In this document: piece by piece, positions 25,116-33,438 of the stretch
Numbering within the stretch: position 1 is the stretch's first letter
Layout of the letters: every line of letters starts with the position of its first letter
NCBI GenBank assembly: GCA_035604135.1
Contig: DATNJB010000049.1
Coordinates: forward strand, 26,489 to 90,488
Direction of reading: 5' to 3'
Source: Poindextera sp035604135
GTDB taxonomy: Bacteria; Pseudomonadota; Alphaproteobacteria; Caulobacterales; Caulobacteraceae
DNA length: 64,000 nt
Position numbers and translations under genes: made by a program
Notes under the pieces: generated by a model
Seen by the model: the letters and a program-made list of their open reading frames with translations, nothing else
What the model was told of the DNA's origin: nothing
Databases searched by the model: none

Positions 25116-26189
25116 ATGCGCGCCGTCGTTGCCCGCGAGGGCAAGCTGACCTGCGAGGAGGTCGCTGACCTGACGCCCGCCGCCGGGCAGGTTCTGGTCA
25201 AGACCCTCTGCTGCGGCATCTGCGGCTCGGACCTGCACGCGCTGCATCACCTCGAGCATATGGCCGAGCTCGGCCGCCGCGCCGGCTCGATCGGCGGCGG
25301 CATGGACCCCAAGGCCGGCGTCGTCTTCGGACACGAGTTCTCGGCCGAGGTGCTCGACTATGGGCCGGGCTCGGCCAAACCGCTCAAGGCTGGCGCGCGT
25401 GTGGTCTCCATGCCGATCATCATGGGTCTGACCGGCGGCGCCTCGGTCGGCTACTCGAATGCCTACCCTGGCGGTTTCGCCGAGCGGATGCTGCTGACAG
25501 AGGCGATGCTGCTGGAGGTCCCGAATGGGCTAACAAGTCGCGAGGCGGCGATGACCGAACCCTTCGCGGTCGGCGCCCACGCCGTCGCCCGCGCCGCGAT
25601 CAATGAACCCAGCGCGGCCCTGGTCATCGGATGCGGTCCGGTCGGGCTCGCGGTGATCGCTGGCCTGAAGGCCAAAGGCTACGGCCCGGTGACGGCCGCC
25701 GACTTCTCCCCCGCCCGTCGCAAGATGGCCGAGCGCTTGGGCGCCGACATCGTTGTCGATCCGGCCAAGGAGTCGCCGCACGCCAAGTGGTCGGAGATGG
25801 GCGTCGCCGCGTCCGGTCTCGAGCAGATGATGGCGCGGATGAGCGGCCAGACGGTCAAACGGGCGATCATCTTCGAGTGCGTCGGCGTGCCGGGCGTGCT
25901 GCAGAACCTGATGGAGGCGGCGCCGGCCGGCGCGCAGATCGTCGTCGTCGGCGTCTGCATGGTCCCCGATACGATCGAGCCCTTCTTCGCCATCGCCAAG
26001 CAGATCGATTTCCGCTTCGTGCTCGGCTACACGGCCGAGGAGTTCGCCGCCACGCTCCGCCAGATCGCCGATGGCGTGATCGATGTGAAGCCGGTCATCA
26101 CCGATGCTGTCGGCCTGCCCGACGTCGCCGATGCGTTCGCCCGGCTCGCCGACCCGGAGAGCCAGGTCAAGATCGTCGTCGAGCCGTAG
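25116..26189 (+). CDS. Zinc-type alcohol dehydrogenase (MDR), no structural zinc site
   Basis: 357 aa. The catalytic zinc ligands are visible as GICGSDLH (Cys36) and FGHE (His73, Glu74). The Rossmann motif is ALVIGCGPVGLAVIAGLK. The four-cysteine structural-zinc lobe of classical ADHs is absent. Its position is occupied by a histidine-bearing insert (HALHHLEHMAELGRRAG) before the GHE motif. It probably oxidises or reduces an alcohol/ketone pathway intermediate with NAD(P). It is the last gene of the co-directional set starting at the MarR gene. Confidence 0.9.
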   Translation: MRAVVAREGKLTCEEVADLTPAAGQVLVKTLCCGICGSDLHALHHLEHMAELGRRAGSIGGGMDPKAGVVFGHEFSAEVLDYGPGSAKPLKAGARVVSMPIIMGLTGGASVGYSNAYPGGFAERMLLTEAMLLEVPNGLTSREAAMTEPFAVGAHAVARAAINEPSAALVIGCGPVGLAVIAGLKAKGYGPVTAADFSPARRKMAERLGADIVVDPAKESPHAKWSEMGVAASGLEQMMARMSGQTVKRAIIFECVGVPGVLQNLMEAAPAGAQIVVVGVCMVPDTIEPFFAIAKQIDFRFVLGYTAEEFAATLRQIADGVIDVKPVITDAVGLPDVADAFARLADPESQVKIVVEP

Positions 26190-26367
26190 GGCTGTCCGCG
26201 GGGAGCGCCGCGCATGCGTGGGGGGCCGGCGCTGAAGAATAGATAACCGCCGATAACCTTACCGTTACTTAAACGGCGAACGCACTCTTTTTTAATCCAA
26301 AGTTTTCACCACGAATTAAGCCGGCGGGCGTGCAATAGGCGACGGGAGCCAAGCGATAGGGGGCGGC

Positions 26368-26763
26368 ATGCCAATCCGTCAGAAACCCGCCGTCGAACGC
26401 CGGTCCGAGGTCAGGACGACCATCCTGCAGACCGGGCTGATTGAAGAGATCGTCGTGGTGCTGCTCGAGTTCGGCGGCTCCGCTCACCGCGACTCCGTCA
26501 TCATCCGAGTCGCTGCCCGCCGCGGTCTCGATGAGGTCCCCGATCGCCTCCGGCGCGATCTTTTGAACGCGTTCGATCTGCATTGCGCCGGCGCCGGCGA
26601 TCCCGAGCGATTGCTATGGCTTCCGTTCGGCGACGGCTCGCGCCGCTGGGCCCTGACCCCGGAGGCGTTCCAGGTCGTCGCCGCGCGTCAGCGCGCCGCC
26701 GGCATGGCGGCCGAGTCGATCGTCGAGCTCGCGCCCGCGCACGTGGCCGCCTGGGCCCGTTAG
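26368..26763 (+). CDS. Small protein with possible winged-helix fold, unknown
   Basis: 131 aa. The segment IVVVLLEFGGSAHRDSVIIRVAARRGLDEVPDRLRR (about 29-64) resembles an Mrr_N-like winged helix: a repeated helix pattern with a G-G-x-A-H-R turn. The rest (WLPFGDGSRRWALTPEAFQVV) looks like the wing and a final helix. It could be a DNA-binding regulator, but the family is not certain. It stands alone: 179 bases after the dehydrogenase, with AT-rich DNA upstream (26240-26320), and convergent with the luciferase-like gene. A GGGGGCGG stretch precedes the ATG. Confidence 0.6.
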   Translation: MPIRQKPAVERRSEVRTTILQTGLIEEIVVVLLEFGGSAHRDSVIIRVAARRGLDEVPDRLRRDLLNAFDLHCAGAGDPERLLWLPFGDGSRRWALTPEAFQVVAARQRAAGMAAESIVELAPAHVAAWAR

Positions 26764-26791
26764 GCTGAGCGGCCTGGGCTGGCGCTGGAGG

Positions 26792-28009
26792 CTACTCCGC
26801 CGCGTCGGGCTTCTTGTTGAGCCCCATGGCCTCGAGGATTTCGGGGCGGATGTTCTCGGTCCCCTTTTCCTGGATGTGCTGGACGATGCGCTGGCCCACG
26901 GCCATGCGCGCCTGACCCATCGTGGCCTCGTGCGCCGCGCCGACCACCTTGTAGGACTCTTCGCGGTTGGCGTTCAGCGCCTGGAACCTCGGCGCCACGT
27001 GCCGCGCGAAGAGCTCGTAACTGCGCCTGGTTTCCGCCCAGTCGGCCCAGTTGTGCGCCATGTGCAGATAGCCGCCGTAGCCGCCGGACTGGCTCTCCAA
27101 CCGTTCGAGCTGGGCGATGGCGTCGTCGGGTGTGCCGATCACGGCCAGGCCCGAGGCGATCAGCATGTCGACCGGATCGGCGTCGCCCGCCACCGCCAGC
27201 GGCAGCGCGGCCACGTCGGTAAAGTAGGAAATCCATTTGCCCAGGCCGAAGGCGACGTTCGCGCGCGCCTTCTCACGGGTCTCGGCGATGTGCATCGGCC
27301 CGACCAGCCGCCAGTCGTTGCGATCGACGCTCGTCCCGGACTCCGCGGCCTGCTCCTCGGCGATCGCCCAGTTCGAGGCGAGCGCGTTGAAGCCTCCGGC
27401 GGACGTCGCGCCAAGGGAGAGCAGGCCGATGCCATGCCGCCCCGCTGCCCGCGCCCCGGTCGGCGACACCTGGCTCGCCACCGCCATCTCGATGTGCGGC
27501 CGGGAAAACGGCGTCATCTGCAGCCGCGCGTCGACGAGTTCGAACCAGTCGGATTTGTGGGTGACGGTCTCGCCCTGAAGCAGCCGCACGATCACCGCCA
27601 GCGCCTCGTCCATCATGTCGCGCTGCTTGATCGGCTGGATGCCCATCATCAGCGCATCCGACGGCAGCGCGCCGGGGCCGACGCCGAACATGGTCCGGCC
27701 ACGGGTCATGTGGTCCAGCTGGTTGATCCGGTCGGCCAGGATCAAAGGATGGTGGTAGGGCAGGGATGAGACGCCGGTGCCCAGCCGGATGCGCCGCGTG
27801 CGCTCGGCCGCGGCGGCGATGAACACCTCGGGGCTGGCGATGATCTCGAAGCCGGCCGAGTGGTGCTCGCCGATCCAGGCCTCCTCGTACCCCAGCCGGT
27901 CCAGGAGCTCGACCAGCTCGAGGTCGCGCTCGATGGCCAGCGTCGGGTTCTCGTCCAGCGGGTGGAAGGGGGCGATGAAGGCGCCGAAGCGCAGCCTGTT
28001 CGACGGCAT
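26792..28009 (-). CDS. Luciferase-like flavin monooxygenase (LLM class)
   Basis: 405 aa. RLRFGAFIAPFHP, YEEAWIGEHHSAGFEIIASPEVFIAA (split by the His pair typical of the family) and LGTGVSSLPYHHPLILADR place it in the bacterial luciferase-like FMN/F420 group. The length and the C-terminal part (HMAHNWADWAETRRSYELFARHV) resemble limonene or terpene monooxygenases. The enzyme would use reduced flavin from a separate reductase, not encoded nearby. The terpene link is tentative but would suit the neighbouring CoA-dependent catabolic genes. Confidence 0.88.
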   Translation of the reverse strand: MPSNRLRFGAFIAPFHPLDENPTLAIERDLELVELLDRLGYEEAWIGEHHSAGFEIIASPEVFIAAAAERTRRIRLGTGVSSLPYHHPLILADRINQLDHMTRGRTMFGVGPGALPSDALMMGIQPIKQRDMMDEALAVIVRLLQGETVTHKSDWFELVDARLQMTPFSRPHIEMAVASQVSPTGARAAGRHGIGLLSLGATSAGGFNALASNWAIAEEQAAESGTSVDRNDWRLVGPMHIAETREKARANVAFGLGKWISYFTDVAALPLAVAGDADPVDMLIASGLAVIGTPDDAIAQLERLESQSGGYGGYLHMAHNWADWAETRRSYELFARHVAPRFQALNANREESYKVVGAAHEATMGQARMAVGQRIVQHIQEKGTENIRPEILEAMGLNKKPDAAE

Positions 28010-28089
28010 GGAGCGTCCCTAACTTATCTACGATCTCCTATGAACGCGCGGCCGCGCGGCGGCAACCCTGCGCCCAGGCGATCATGCGG

Positions 28090-30231
28090 TCAGACGAGCT
28101 CGACGGCGTCGGGGTCCGAGCAGGCCACGGTGATTGGCGCCCGGTCGCTGGTCTCGCGGCTGAGGGTCAGGCTGACCGTGCGGCCGCCGAGTTCGAGTGC
28201 GCTGATCCGCAATCGGTCGACGCCCTGCGGCAACCACCGGTGGCCGATGCGGACCTTGTCGGCCCAGCCGTCGATCTCCAGCCCGAGACAGGCCTGCAGC
28301 AGCATGAAGACCGAGCCGGCCGCCCAGGCCTGGGGCATGCAGGCGACCGGATAGGCGATCGGCGGCTCGCCGGGCGTGCGAGGGAAGCCGCAGAACAGCT
28401 CCGGCAGCCGAAAGCTGAAGCGGGTCGCCGCCCCGAACAGCTCCTCCATCACCTGCGCCGCATCGGCGTAGTGGCCGTAGCGCGCCAGACCCGCGGCGCA
28501 GAGGGCGGTGTCGTGCGGCCAGACCGAGCCGTTGTGGTACGACATCGGGTTGAAACGCACGGCGCCCGACGCCAGGGTGCGCAGGCCCCAGCCGGTGCGG
28601 AATTCGCCGGAGATCAGCCGGTCGCGCACACGGCGGGCGCGATCCGCCGCCGGCAGGCCGCTGAACAGCAGGTGCCCGACGTTCGACGTCATCGGGCGGC
28701 AGAGCGCGCCTTGGCCGTCGATGGCGAGGCCGTAGAAGCCTGCCTCCTCCATCCAGAACCGCGCCTCGACCGCCTTGCGGATCGCTTCGGCGCGCTCGCG
28801 CCAGCGCCCGGCGCCGTCGTCGTCCAACCGCTGGCCCAGGTCGGCCATGGCGAGAAAGGCGGCATAAGCGTAGCCCTGCACCTCGATCAGCGCGATCGGC
28901 GCCTCCGGGAAGCGGCCGTCGGCGTGGAAGATGGCGTCCTCGGAATCCTTCCAGCCCTGGTTGACCAACCCGCGCTTGTCGCGACGCGCATAGTCGATCA
29001 GACCGTCGCCGTTCGAGTCGCCGTCTGTCTCGAGCCACGTCGTCGCGGCTTTCAGGGCCGGCCACAGATCCTTGATCAGATCCAGGTCGCTGGTGCGCGC
29101 GGCGTAGGCGCCGGCCAGCGCGACGAACAGCGGCGTCGAATCGACGCTGCCGTAGTAGAGGCCGAAGGGAACCTCCCCCAGGTTGGACATCTCGCCGCGG
29201 CGCGTCTCGTGCATGATCTTGCCGGGCTGGGCGTCGCGGAACGCGGAGGTCTCGGTCGCCTGCCACTTGGCAAGGTAGCGCAGGACGCCGCGGGCCAGCC
29301 TGGGCTCGACCCACAGCATCTGCCAGGCTGTGATGAGCCCGTCGCGGCCGAACGGGGTCGAGAACCACGGTATGCCGGCGTAGGGATAGGGGCCGGTTTC
29401 GAGCTCGGTGGTGAGCAGCGCCAGATCCGCCCGCGACTGGTCGAGCCAGGCGTTGAAGCGCGCGCCGCGGGCGCGCACGTGGGCGCCGAGCCGCCGCTGG
29501 CGGCGGGCCTCGAGGATGGCGGCTGCCGCAGCCTCGCGAAAGCGCTCCCGGCTGGGCGTCTCGTCGACATCGGCGCCGACCTCGATGTAGAGCGCAAACG
29601 TCGCGCGCGGCTGCAATGAGAACATGAAGACCGCCTGCTCCGGCTCGAAACGCGCCGGCGGCTCGGAAAAGGCGATGACGCATTGGCGCTCGATCTTGTC
29701 CAAGCCGCGGTAGCCGAACGTGATCCGGCGCCCGTCATGGGTCGGCCCCGCGTGCTCGCCACGCCGTTTGCGGCCAAGGCCGCGAATCTCGAACATGTCG
29801 CGGAAGTCGGCGGCGAACTCGATCGTGAGCGGCAGGAGCTCGTGGTCCAGGCTGTGGTTGGTCACGCTCACGCGCTCGTAGAGCCTACGCCGCCACAGGA
29901 ACCGGCGTCGTTCGACATGCATCACGCCCGGCGGCGTCGCGCGCTCACCCATTGCCGGCAGCGGACGGTTGGCGCCGTGGAAGGTGTAGACCACGTTGTT
30001 GCGCCAGACGGCGGCGCCCAATTTGGAGGGCGGCTTGCCGCCCGCCAGCAGACGAAACCGCGACAAGAGCCGCGTGTCGTCCTCGTAGAAGCCTTCGACG
30101 CCGCCGGCGATGTCTCCGTGCTCGTCAACGACCAGGAAGCAATCGCGGCTTTTCAGCGAGGCGAGCAGGTCCGGCCGTCCGACTTCCCGCCGATCAGCCT
30201 TGGCCTTCGGGGTGGGGCCGGAATCGTCCAT
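28090..30231 (-). CDS. Amylo-alpha-1,6-glucosidase-type glycogen debranching enzyme
   Basis: 713 aa. The N-terminal glycogen-debranching domain reads SLKSRDCFLVVDEHGDIAGG and GFYEDDTRLLSRFRLLAGG. The C-terminal (alpha/alpha)6 barrel has GIPWFSTPFGRDGLITAWQ, KIMHETRRGEMSN and YHNGSVWPHDTALCAAGLARYGH, the conserved acid-containing blocks of this bacterial family. No signal peptide is seen. It probably acts on alpha-glucan branches or on glucosylated storage compounds. The GT4 gene is nine bases upstream on the same strand, a pairing common in alphaproteobacteria. Confidence 0.9.
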   Translation of the reverse strand: MDDSGPTPKAKADRREVGRPDLLASLKSRDCFLVVDEHGDIAGGVEGFYEDDTRLLSRFRLLAGGKPPSKLGAAVWRNNVVYTFHGANRPLPAMGERATPPGVMHVERRRFLWRRRLYERVSVTNHSLDHELLPLTIEFAADFRDMFEIRGLGRKRRGEHAGPTHDGRRITFGYRGLDKIERQCVIAFSEPPARFEPEQAVFMFSLQPRATFALYIEVGADVDETPSRERFREAAAAAILEARRQRRLGAHVRARGARFNAWLDQSRADLALLTTELETGPYPYAGIPWFSTPFGRDGLITAWQMLWVEPRLARGVLRYLAKWQATETSAFRDAQPGKIMHETRRGEMSNLGEVPFGLYYGSVDSTPLFVALAGAYAARTSDLDLIKDLWPALKAATTWLETDGDSNGDGLIDYARRDKRGLVNQGWKDSEDAIFHADGRFPEAPIALIEVQGYAYAAFLAMADLGQRLDDDGAGRWRERAEAIRKAVEARFWMEEAGFYGLAIDGQGALCRPMTSNVGHLLFSGLPAADRARRVRDRLISGEFRTGWGLRTLASGAVRFNPMSYHNGSVWPHDTALCAAGLARYGHYADAAQVMEELFGAATRFSFRLPELFCGFPRTPGEPPIAYPVACMPQAWAAGSVFMLLQACLGLEIDGWADKVRIGHRWLPQGVDRLRISALELGGRTVSLTLSRETSDRAPITVACSDPDAVELV

Positions 30232-30240
30232 GCCGTCCGA

Positions 30241-31323
30241 TTAGGCGATGTGAACCAGCGCGCTGTCCAACCTTTTCGCCGCGCTCTCCGCGGTCCGGCA
30301 CGGGATGAGGCCGCGATAGAGGGCAAGGTAGCGGTCGGCCATGGCGCGCGAGGAAAACCTCTGGTCGAAGCGGCGACGGATCGCGGCGCGGTCCATCTCG
30401 AGTGCGCGCGCGTACGCGCCATCCGCCTCGGCGTCCGAGCCGACGATGAAGCCGGTCAGACCATCCTCGACCAGCTCGGGCACGGACCCTGAGCGCCAGG
30501 CGATGACCGGCGTGCCGCACGCCATCGCCTCGATCATTACCAGGCCGAACGGCTCCGGCCAGTCGATCGGAAAGACCAGCGCATCGGCGGCGCCGAGGAA
30601 GTCGGACTTCTGGCTGTCTCCGATCTCGCCGATGAACTCGATCAGCGGATGGTCGAGCAGCGGCTCGATCTCGGCCTGGAAGTAGTCCAGGTCGGCGGCG
30701 TCCACCTTGGCGGCGATCTTCAGCCGACGGCCCAAGCGCTTGGCCATGGCGATGGCGCGATCCGGGCGCTTCTCCGGCGAGATGCGGCCGAGGAAGGCGA
30801 GGTAGCCCTCGGGACGCGTGCTCAGCTGGTAGAGCGCGCTTGGCACGCCATGATGCACGGTGCCCAGCCAGTTTGCGCCCGGCAGGTGTCGGCGCTGGTC
30901 GTTGGAGATGGAGACCAGCGGGTATTGCCGCCAGCGGGCGTAGACGCCGGCCAGGTCCTTGATGTCCAGCCGCCCGTGCAGCGTGCTGACCGTCGAGGCG
31001 GCGATGTCCTCGAAGAAGGGGAAGTGCAACATGTCGACGTGGAAGTGCAGGACGTCGAAGTCGTGCGCGCGCCGACGGACCTCGGCCAGCATGCTCATGT
31101 GCGCCGCTAGGTCCGACTTCAGCGGCGCCGGGTCGAGCCGGATCGCCTGATCGCGCACGGCGACAAGCTTGGCCCTCGTGTGCGCCTCGGCGCTGGAGAA
31201 CAGCACCGTCTCGTGGCCGGCGTCCACCAGGGCGTCGCACAGATAGGCCACGACGCGCTCGGTCCCGCCGTAGAGCCTGGGCGGAACAGCCTCGTACAGC
31301 GGCGCGATCTGAGCGATCTTCAT
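30241..31323 (-). CDS. Glycosyltransferase family 4
   Basis: 360 aa from ATG 31323 (MKIAQIAPLYEAVPPRLYGG); the longer frame adds 19 implausible residues. GGTERVVAYLCDALVDAGHE is the N-terminal GT-B loop. FLGRISPEKRPDRAIAMAK and PEPFGLVMIEAMACGTPVIA, with its EX7E-type motif, form the C-terminal donor site. It is a retaining sugar-nucleotide glycosyltransferase in the cytosol. Co-transcription with the debranching-type glucosidase suggests a joint role in alpha-glucan or compatible-solute metabolism (inference). Confidence 0.9.
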   Translation of the reverse strand: MKIAQIAPLYEAVPPRLYGGTERVVAYLCDALVDAGHETVLFSSAEAHTRAKLVAVRDQAIRLDPAPLKSDLAAHMSMLAEVRRRAHDFDVLHFHVDMLHFPFFEDIAASTVSTLHGRLDIKDLAGVYARWRQYPLVSISNDQRRHLPGANWLGTVHHGVPSALYQLSTRPEGYLAFLGRISPEKRPDRAIAMAKRLGRRLKIAAKVDAADLDYFQAEIEPLLDHPLIEFIGEIGDSQKSDFLGAADALVFPIDWPEPFGLVMIEAMACGTPVIAWRSGSVPELVEDGLTGFIVGSDAEADGAYARALEMDRAAIRRRFDQRFSSRAMADRYLALYRGLIPCRTAESAAKRLDSALVHIA

Positions 31324-31412
31324 CGACGGCCTCGGATAGCTTGGGTGCGTCTCGCGCCCCCGCGAAGGTCCAAGCAACAAGGCGCCGTTTTGTTCCCTGA
31401 AACGCCGAAGAT

Positions 31413-32207
31413 TCAGCCGTTTCGCCGCGCGACGACCACCGGGTGCGAGCTCGACAGGCCGCCGTCGACGACGATCGCCTGTCCGTCCACGTAAGAGGCC
31501 TCGTCCGAGGCGAGGAAAAGCGCGGCCGCGGCGATCTCCTCCGGTTGCCCGGCGCGACGGAGAGGGTTGAGCTGACCGATGCGATCCTCGCTGCCGCGCG
31601 CCCGCGCGCGCTCGAACACGCCGCGGGTCATGCCCGTCTCGATGAGGCCCGGGCAGATGGCGTTGACCCGCACGCCGGAGCCGGCGAGCAGCTGGGCCGA
31701 GGTCTGCACCAGGTTGATCACGCCGGCCTTCGACGCGCTGTAGGCCGGGCCGCCGGCGCCGGAGCGCAGGCCCGCGACCGATGCCGTGCAGATGATCGAG
31801 CCCTTGCCGGCCTCGCGCATGGGCTTCGACGCGTGCTTGATGGCCAGAAACGGCCCGACCAGGTTGATGCGCAGAAGCTCAAGCCACTGTTCGCCGGTCT
31901 GCTCCAGCGGCGGGTCGAAGCTCGTCGTGCCCACCCCGGCGTTGGCGTAGCAGACGTCGAGCCCGCCGAACTGGGTCACGGCCGTCTCGACCGCCTTGGC
32001 CACGTCGGATTCCAGCCCGGCATCGCCGGTCACCGCGATCGCTTCGCCGCCGGCGTCGCGAATGGCTTTAGCCGTCTCCTCGACCGCCGCCGCGCGGTCC
32101 ATGGCGACCACCTTCGCCCCCTCGCGGGCGAACAGCTTGGCGCTGGCGCGCCCAATGCCGCTGGCCGCGCCGGTGACCAGCGCCACCTTTCCATCAAGAC
32201 GTCCCAC
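31413..32207 (-). CDS. Short-chain dehydrogenase/reductase
   Basis: 264 aa, GTG start at 32207. KVALVTGAASGIGRASAKLF is the TGxxxGxG cofactor loop, followed by NAGVG and the active site with Ser and YSASK. ELTINLQ-like family positions read LLRINLVGPFLAIKHA. The C-terminus, DGQAIVVDGGLS, is typical. It is a classical NAD(P)-dependent oxidoreductase of unknown substrate. It follows the longer SDR gene by 68 bases on the same strand. Confidence 0.9.
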   Translation of the reverse strand: MGRLDGKVALVTGAASGIGRASAKLFAREGAKVVAMDRAAAVEETAKAIRDAGGEAIAVTGDAGLESDVAKAVETAVTQFGGLDVCYANAGVGTTSFDPPLEQTGEQWLELLRINLVGPFLAIKHASKPMREAGKGSIICTASVAGLRSGAGGPAYSASKAGVINLVQTSAQLLAGSGVRVNAICPGLIETGMTRGVFERARARGSEDRIGQLNPLRRAGQPEEIAAAALFLASDEASYVDGQAIVVDGGLSSSHPVVVARRNG

Positions 32208-32275
32208 GCATCCGCTCCATCGTCTGTTCTTGGGCGCGATCTATTGAGCGCGCGGGCCGGCCGCGGCAAGGCTGT

Positions 32276-33340
32276 TCAGGGCGCGGGATCGGGCGCGGGT
32301 TCGTCCCTGCGAGCCAGCCTGCGCCCGCCCAGGAGGGCCGCGCCGGCCGCGAGCCCGGCCAGGAGGCCCATCACAAGCGTCGCCTTCGGCCGCATTTGCG
32401 CCGCCGTATAGAGGCTCTGCTCGTGAACGCCCTTGTAGTAGGCGCGCTCGCGCAGGTCCTGGCCGGCCTGGTGCAGGTTGTCGGACCGGACCTTGCCCAC
32501 CCCGGCCGGATCCCGCTGCAGGATCGGAGCGAGGATCGCCGTCATCGGCTCGGTAAGGCTGGGGGCCAGCCCAGCGAGGAAGGCCAGGACCGGGCCGCTG
32601 GACCCCACGGACAACTCGCGCACGCGATGCTCGGCGGCGTACAGGATCGCTTCCGCCACCAGCGGCGTTGCATAGACCGGTGGCGGATTCCGCAAGCCGG
32701 CGTCGGTCAGGTTCTTGGCATGGTCCTTGTACGGAGTGTCGATGGCCGCGGGCTTGATCAGGGTGACCGAGACCGGCGCGCGGTCGCGCATGAGCTCCAT
32801 CCTGAGCGCGCCAGTGAACGCCTTGATCGCATGCTTGGACGCCGCATAGGTCCCCTGCAGCGGGATGGTGATGTCGCCGAGCACCGAGCCCAGGTTGATC
32901 AATGCCCCGCCGCCCGGACGCTCGCGCAGGTGCTCGACCGCGACCAACGAGCCGTAGACGACTCCCCAGTAGTTGGTGTCGAACAGCCGCCGCTGGTCCT
33001 CGATCGAGGTCGCCGTGATCGGCCCGAAGATCGTGACGCCGGCGTCGTTCACCCAGGTATCGAAGCCGCCGAAGCGGTCGATGGCGGTTTGGGCGATGGC
33101 GCGGACGTCTGCCTCGCATCCGACGTCCGCGACGGCATAAGCGGTCTTGGCGCCTTTGCCGGTCAGGTCCTCGCAGACCGCTTTCAGCGCCGCCTCGTTG
33201 CGGGCCGCCAGCACCAGACGCGCGCCGCGCGCGGCCGCGGAGCGCGCGGTCGACAGCCCGATGCCGGAGGTCGCGCCGGTGATGACGATCACCTGCTCGC
33301 GAAGCGGCTTCAGCCTCAGGGGGTTGCGACGCGACGCCAT
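32276..33340 (-). CDS. SDR family protein with C-terminal membrane tail
   Basis: 354 aa from ATG 33340 (MASRRNPLRLKPLREQ); the frame extends upstream without protein-like content. QVIVITGATSGIGLSTARSAA and YAASKHAIKAFTGALRMEL are the cofactor and catalytic motifs. It is about 100 residues longer than standard SDRs. The extension ends with LVMGLLAGLAAGAALLGGRRLARRDE, a single hydrophobic helix plus basic stop-transfer residues, so it is probably tail-anchored. It may modify a lipid-soluble substrate. Confidence 0.88.
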   Translation of the reverse strand: MASRRNPLRLKPLREQVIVITGATSGIGLSTARSAAARGARLVLAARNEAALKAVCEDLTGKGAKTAYAVADVGCEADVRAIAQTAIDRFGGFDTWVNDAGVTIFGPITATSIEDQRRLFDTNYWGVVYGSLVAVEHLRERPGGGALINLGSVLGDITIPLQGTYAASKHAIKAFTGALRMELMRDRAPVSVTLIKPAAIDTPYKDHAKNLTDAGLRNPPPVYATPLVAEAILYAAEHRVRELSVGSSGPVLAFLAGLAPSLTEPMTAILAPILQRDPAGVGKVRSDNLHQAGQDLRERAYYKGVHEQSLYTAAQMRPKATLVMGLLAGLAAGAALLGGRRLARRDEPAPDPAP

Positions 33341-33400
33341 ATTGCCTCCGACCGCTAGGTCAACGGCCCGAAGGACTGAGCGGTTCCAGCCTACCTTAGG

Positions 33401-33426
33401 CCCTCTCCCCGCGGGCGGGGAGAGGG
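33401..33426. repeat. Perfect 12-bp inverted repeat
   Basis: CCCTCTCCCCGC (33401-33412) and GCGGGGAGAGGG (33415-33426) pair perfectly around GG. It lies between the SDR start and the CsgG-like gene stop, 13 bases past that stop on the minus strand. No T-run follows on either strand. It may end transcription or be a REP-type dispersed repeat; related GGGGAGAGGG DNA occurs at about 18278-18287. Confidence 0.6.
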
Positions 33427-33438
33427 AAGCAACGGGCT

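Noticed and set aside
26262..26292. CCGTT/AACGG inverted repeat followed by a T-rich stretch as an intrinsic terminator
   Set aside because: The stem is only 5 bp and the T-run starts ten bases later; it may simply be the AT-rich promoter region of the small protein at 26368.
28082..29683. 533-codon minus frame within the debranching-enzyme gene
   Set aside because: It is the +1 shadow of the 713-aa glucosidase, dominated by Arg/Ala/Gly with no recognisable motif.
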